Positions 50,496-52,087 of a DNA stretch of 52,087 bases are shown here, piece by piece. The notes under the pieces were generated by a model. That model saw only the letters and a program-made list of their open reading frames with translations. It was not told the origin of the DNA and did not search any database. The stretch's first letter is position 1; each line of letters begins with the position of its first letter. The DNA comes from Rhodanobacter thiooxydans LCS2. GTDB lineage: Bacteria > Pseudomonadota > Gammaproteobacteria > Xanthomonadales > Rhodanobacteraceae. Position numbers and translations under genes: made by a program. The stretch lies in contig NZ_AJXW01000061.1 of the NCBI RefSeq assembly GCF_000264375.1, forward strand, positions 1 through 52,087, in the 5' to 3' direction.

Positions 50496-51431
50496 ATGAA
50501 CCGTGCAACACGAGTGGCAAGGACGGGTACGGTACGCCGGGCCGCGACCGTGCTGCTGGCGGCCTGGCTGGGCCTGCCCGCGCTGGCCGGCGCGCAGGTG
50601 GCGCAGGCTGTTTCGGCCGAGTCGGACCAGCCGGTGGACGAGCTGGTGCCGCCCACCAGCGCCAGCGACTTCACCGCCTCGCAGCTCGACAGCGTGCTGG
50701 CCGGCAGCTGGCGCTCGCCGGCGAACCGCGCCCGCGACGCGTACCGTCACCCCAAGGCCACTCTGCAGTTCTTCGGCGTGCGGCCGGACCGCACGGTGAT
50801 CGAGATCACCCCCGGCGGCGGCTGGTACGCCGAGATCCTGGCGCCGCTGCTGCATGACAACGGCCACTACGTCGCGGCGGAAAAGCCGCCCGCCGCCGAC
50901 AGCGAGGCGCGCAGCGACGACAGTGCCCTGCGCAGGAAATTCGCCGCCGACCCGGCGTACTACGGCAACGCCCGCATCGTGCAGTTCGATCCGAAGGCGC
51001 CGGTGCTTGGCGCGCCGGCCTCGGCCGACCTGGTGCTGACCTTCCGCAACGTGCACAACTGGGCCGTGGCCGACACCGCGCCGGCGATGTTCAAGGCGTT
51101 CTACGCCGTGCTCAAGCCCGGCGGTGTGCTCGGCGTGGTCGACCACCGCGCCGCCGAAAACGCCTCGCTGGAAGCGGTGAAGCGCAGCGGCTACCTGCCT
51201 GCCAGCTACGTGGTGAAACTGGCGACCGAGGCTGGCTTCACACTGGACGCCAGCAGCGAGCTCAACGCGAACCCGAAGGACACCAGGGATTATCCGAAGG
51301 GCGTGTGGACGTTGCCGCCCACCCTTGCGCTGGGCGAGCGGGACAAGGCGAAATACCAGGCGATCGGCGAGTCCGACCGGATGACCCTGCGCTTCGTCAA
51401 GCCCGCGGCGCCGGTGACCGCGTCGCGCTGA
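50496..51431 (+). CDS. Exported SAM-dependent methyltransferase-like protein
   Basis: This encodes 311 residues. A signal peptide ([16 protein letters not shown]) follows a basic N-terminus, so the product should be exported. The body has a Rossmann methyltransferase core: [20 protein letters not shown] (SAM-binding motif I), [12 protein letters not shown], and ALKPGG-like [21 protein letters not shown] lies six bases before the ATG. Since SAM is not normally available in the periplasm, its biochemical role is unclear. It lies 13 bases before rluE, so the two are likely co-transcribed. Confidence 0.85.
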   Translation: MNRATRVARTGTVRRAATVLLAAWLGLPALAGAQVAQAVSAESDQPVDELVPPTSASDFTASQLDSVLAGSWRSPANRARDAYRHPKATLQFFGVRPDRTVIEITPGGGWYAEILAPLLHDNGHYVAAEKPPAADSEARSDDSALRRKFAADPAYYGNARIVQFDPKAPVLGAPASADLVLTFRNVHNWAVADTAPAMFKAFYAVLKPGGVLGVVDHRAAENASLEAVKRSGYLPASYVVKLATEAGFTLDASSELNANPKDTRDYPKGVWTLPPTLALGERDKAKYQAIGESDRMTLRFVKPAAPVTASR

Positions 51432-51444
51432 GCCGAAGCGCAGC

Positions 51445-51981
51445 ATGCTGCTCGCGCTGAACAAGCCGTACGGCGTGCTGTGCCAGTTCACCGACGATCG
51501 CGGTCGCGCCACGCTAGCCGACTTCGTCATGCAAAAAGACGTCTATGCGGCTGGACGGCTGGACCAGGACAGCGAGGGCCTGCTGCTGCTCACGGACGAC
51601 GGCCGCCTGGCGCATCGGCTCACCGACCCCCGCCACAAGCAGGCCAAGACCTACCTGGCGCAGGTCGAGGGCGTCATCGACGAAGCCGCGCTGCAGGCCT
51701 TGCGCCGCGGCGTGGTGCTCAACGACGGCCCGACCCTGCCGGCCGAAGCTGCCTTCGCCAGCGAACCGGACTGGCTATGGCCGCGCGATCCGCCGGTGCG
51801 CTTCCGCCAGTCCATCCCCACCAGCTGGCTCAGCCTGACCCTGCGCGAAGGCCGCAACCGCCAGGTACGCCGAATGACCGCGGCGGTGGGCTTCCCGACG
51901 TTGCGCCTGATCCGCGTGCGCATCGGTGAGCATGCATTGGAGGGGTTGGCGCCGGGCGAAACGAGGATCATCACGTTGTAG
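51445..51981 (+). CDS. rluE: 23S rRNA pseudouridine synthase, RluE-like
   Basis: This enzyme isomerises a uridine in 23S rRNA (position 2457 in E. coli) to pseudouridine. The product has 178 residues, short because the RsuA-family S4 domain is absent, as in RluE. The opening [17 protein letters not shown] and the catalytic block [17 protein letters not shown] (D40) are clear. [14 protein letters not shown] and [21 protein letters not shown] complete the family pattern. The RluE versus RsuA/RluB choice rests on length and lack of S4. Confidence 0.92.
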   Translation: MLLALNKPYGVLCQFTDDRGRATLADFVMQKDVYAAGRLDQDSEGLLLLTDDGRLAHRLTDPRHKQAKTYLAQVEGVIDEAALQALRRGVVLNDGPTLPAEAAFASEPDWLWPRDPPVRFRQSIPTSWLSLTLREGRNRQVRRMTAAVGFPTLRLIRVRIGEHALEGLAPGETRIITL

Positions 51982-52087
51982 GCGTGCAGTCTATGCGCGA
52001 TGCCTCCCGCCTTGTCTGCGAAAAGTGTCCCGTGCAGGGTACGCTCCTACAGGTGCTACGCGTCGGAGGCGGATTCAACTCCGAAGT

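Noticed and set aside
51982..52087. Start of another gene at the right edge
   Set aside because: The last 106 bases show no ribosome site or convincing frame. They contain only short GC-rich intergenic sequence.

Overview
This 52,087-base window is GC-rich chromosomal DNA. It probably comes from a gammaproteobacterium of the Xanthomonadales/Rhodanobacteraceae type. That is a family-level inference from gene content (monomeric NADP isocitrate dehydrogenase, GcvA-like LysR, aerobic HemF, MdtABC-type efflux, ZapE, AcpH), high-GC codon use, and short GTAGGGCGGGCAC-type intergenic palindromes. No rRNA, tRNA or transposase gene was recognised.

Layout. 1-10.7 kb holds mostly housekeeping genes: a 3'-truncated ketoacyl-ACP synthase, a DUF218 protein, hemF, an exported VNG-repeat protein, gpmA, an M20 amidohydrolase, zapE, an alpha/beta hydrolase, acpH and a cytochrome c5-like protein. 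11.2-19.0 kb is an RND efflux operon (mdtA-mdtB-mdtC type). It is followed by a small LysM protein and a lipoprotein. 20.2-38.8 kb is a complete type I-G (formerly I-U) CRISPR-Cas locus, read leftward. From promoter to array the order is cas3, csx17 (cas8), csb1 (cas7), csb2 (cas5-cas6), a csb2 relic, hipB, hipA, cas4-cas1 fusion, cas2, leader, and an array of 89 repeats and 88 spacers. 39.0-52.0 kb returns to chromosomal genes: a SWIM/SNF2 helicase, isocitrate dehydrogenase, a TraB/GumN-like protein, an aldo/keto reductase, a LysR regulator, glutathione-dependent formaldehyde dehydrogenase, a NYN nuclease, an exported methyltransferase and rluE.

How the parts work together. In the CRISPR locus the four interference genes overlap end to end and must be co-expressed. 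The adaptation genes (cas4-cas1, cas2) are separated from them by a complete HipBA toxin-antitoxin pair. hipB has its own promoter, and a long inverted repeat covers it. hipBA lies only 94 bases upstream of cas4-cas1 on the same strand, so HipB could control adaptation as well as the toxin. Between csb2 and hipB lies the C-terminal end of a second, diverged csb2. This suggests that the interference module was replaced while hipBA, the adaptation genes and the array stayed in place. A second unexplained structure is a run of strong hairpins and direct repeats at 44787-45028.

All functional calls rest on reading motifs and context by eye. No database search was run.
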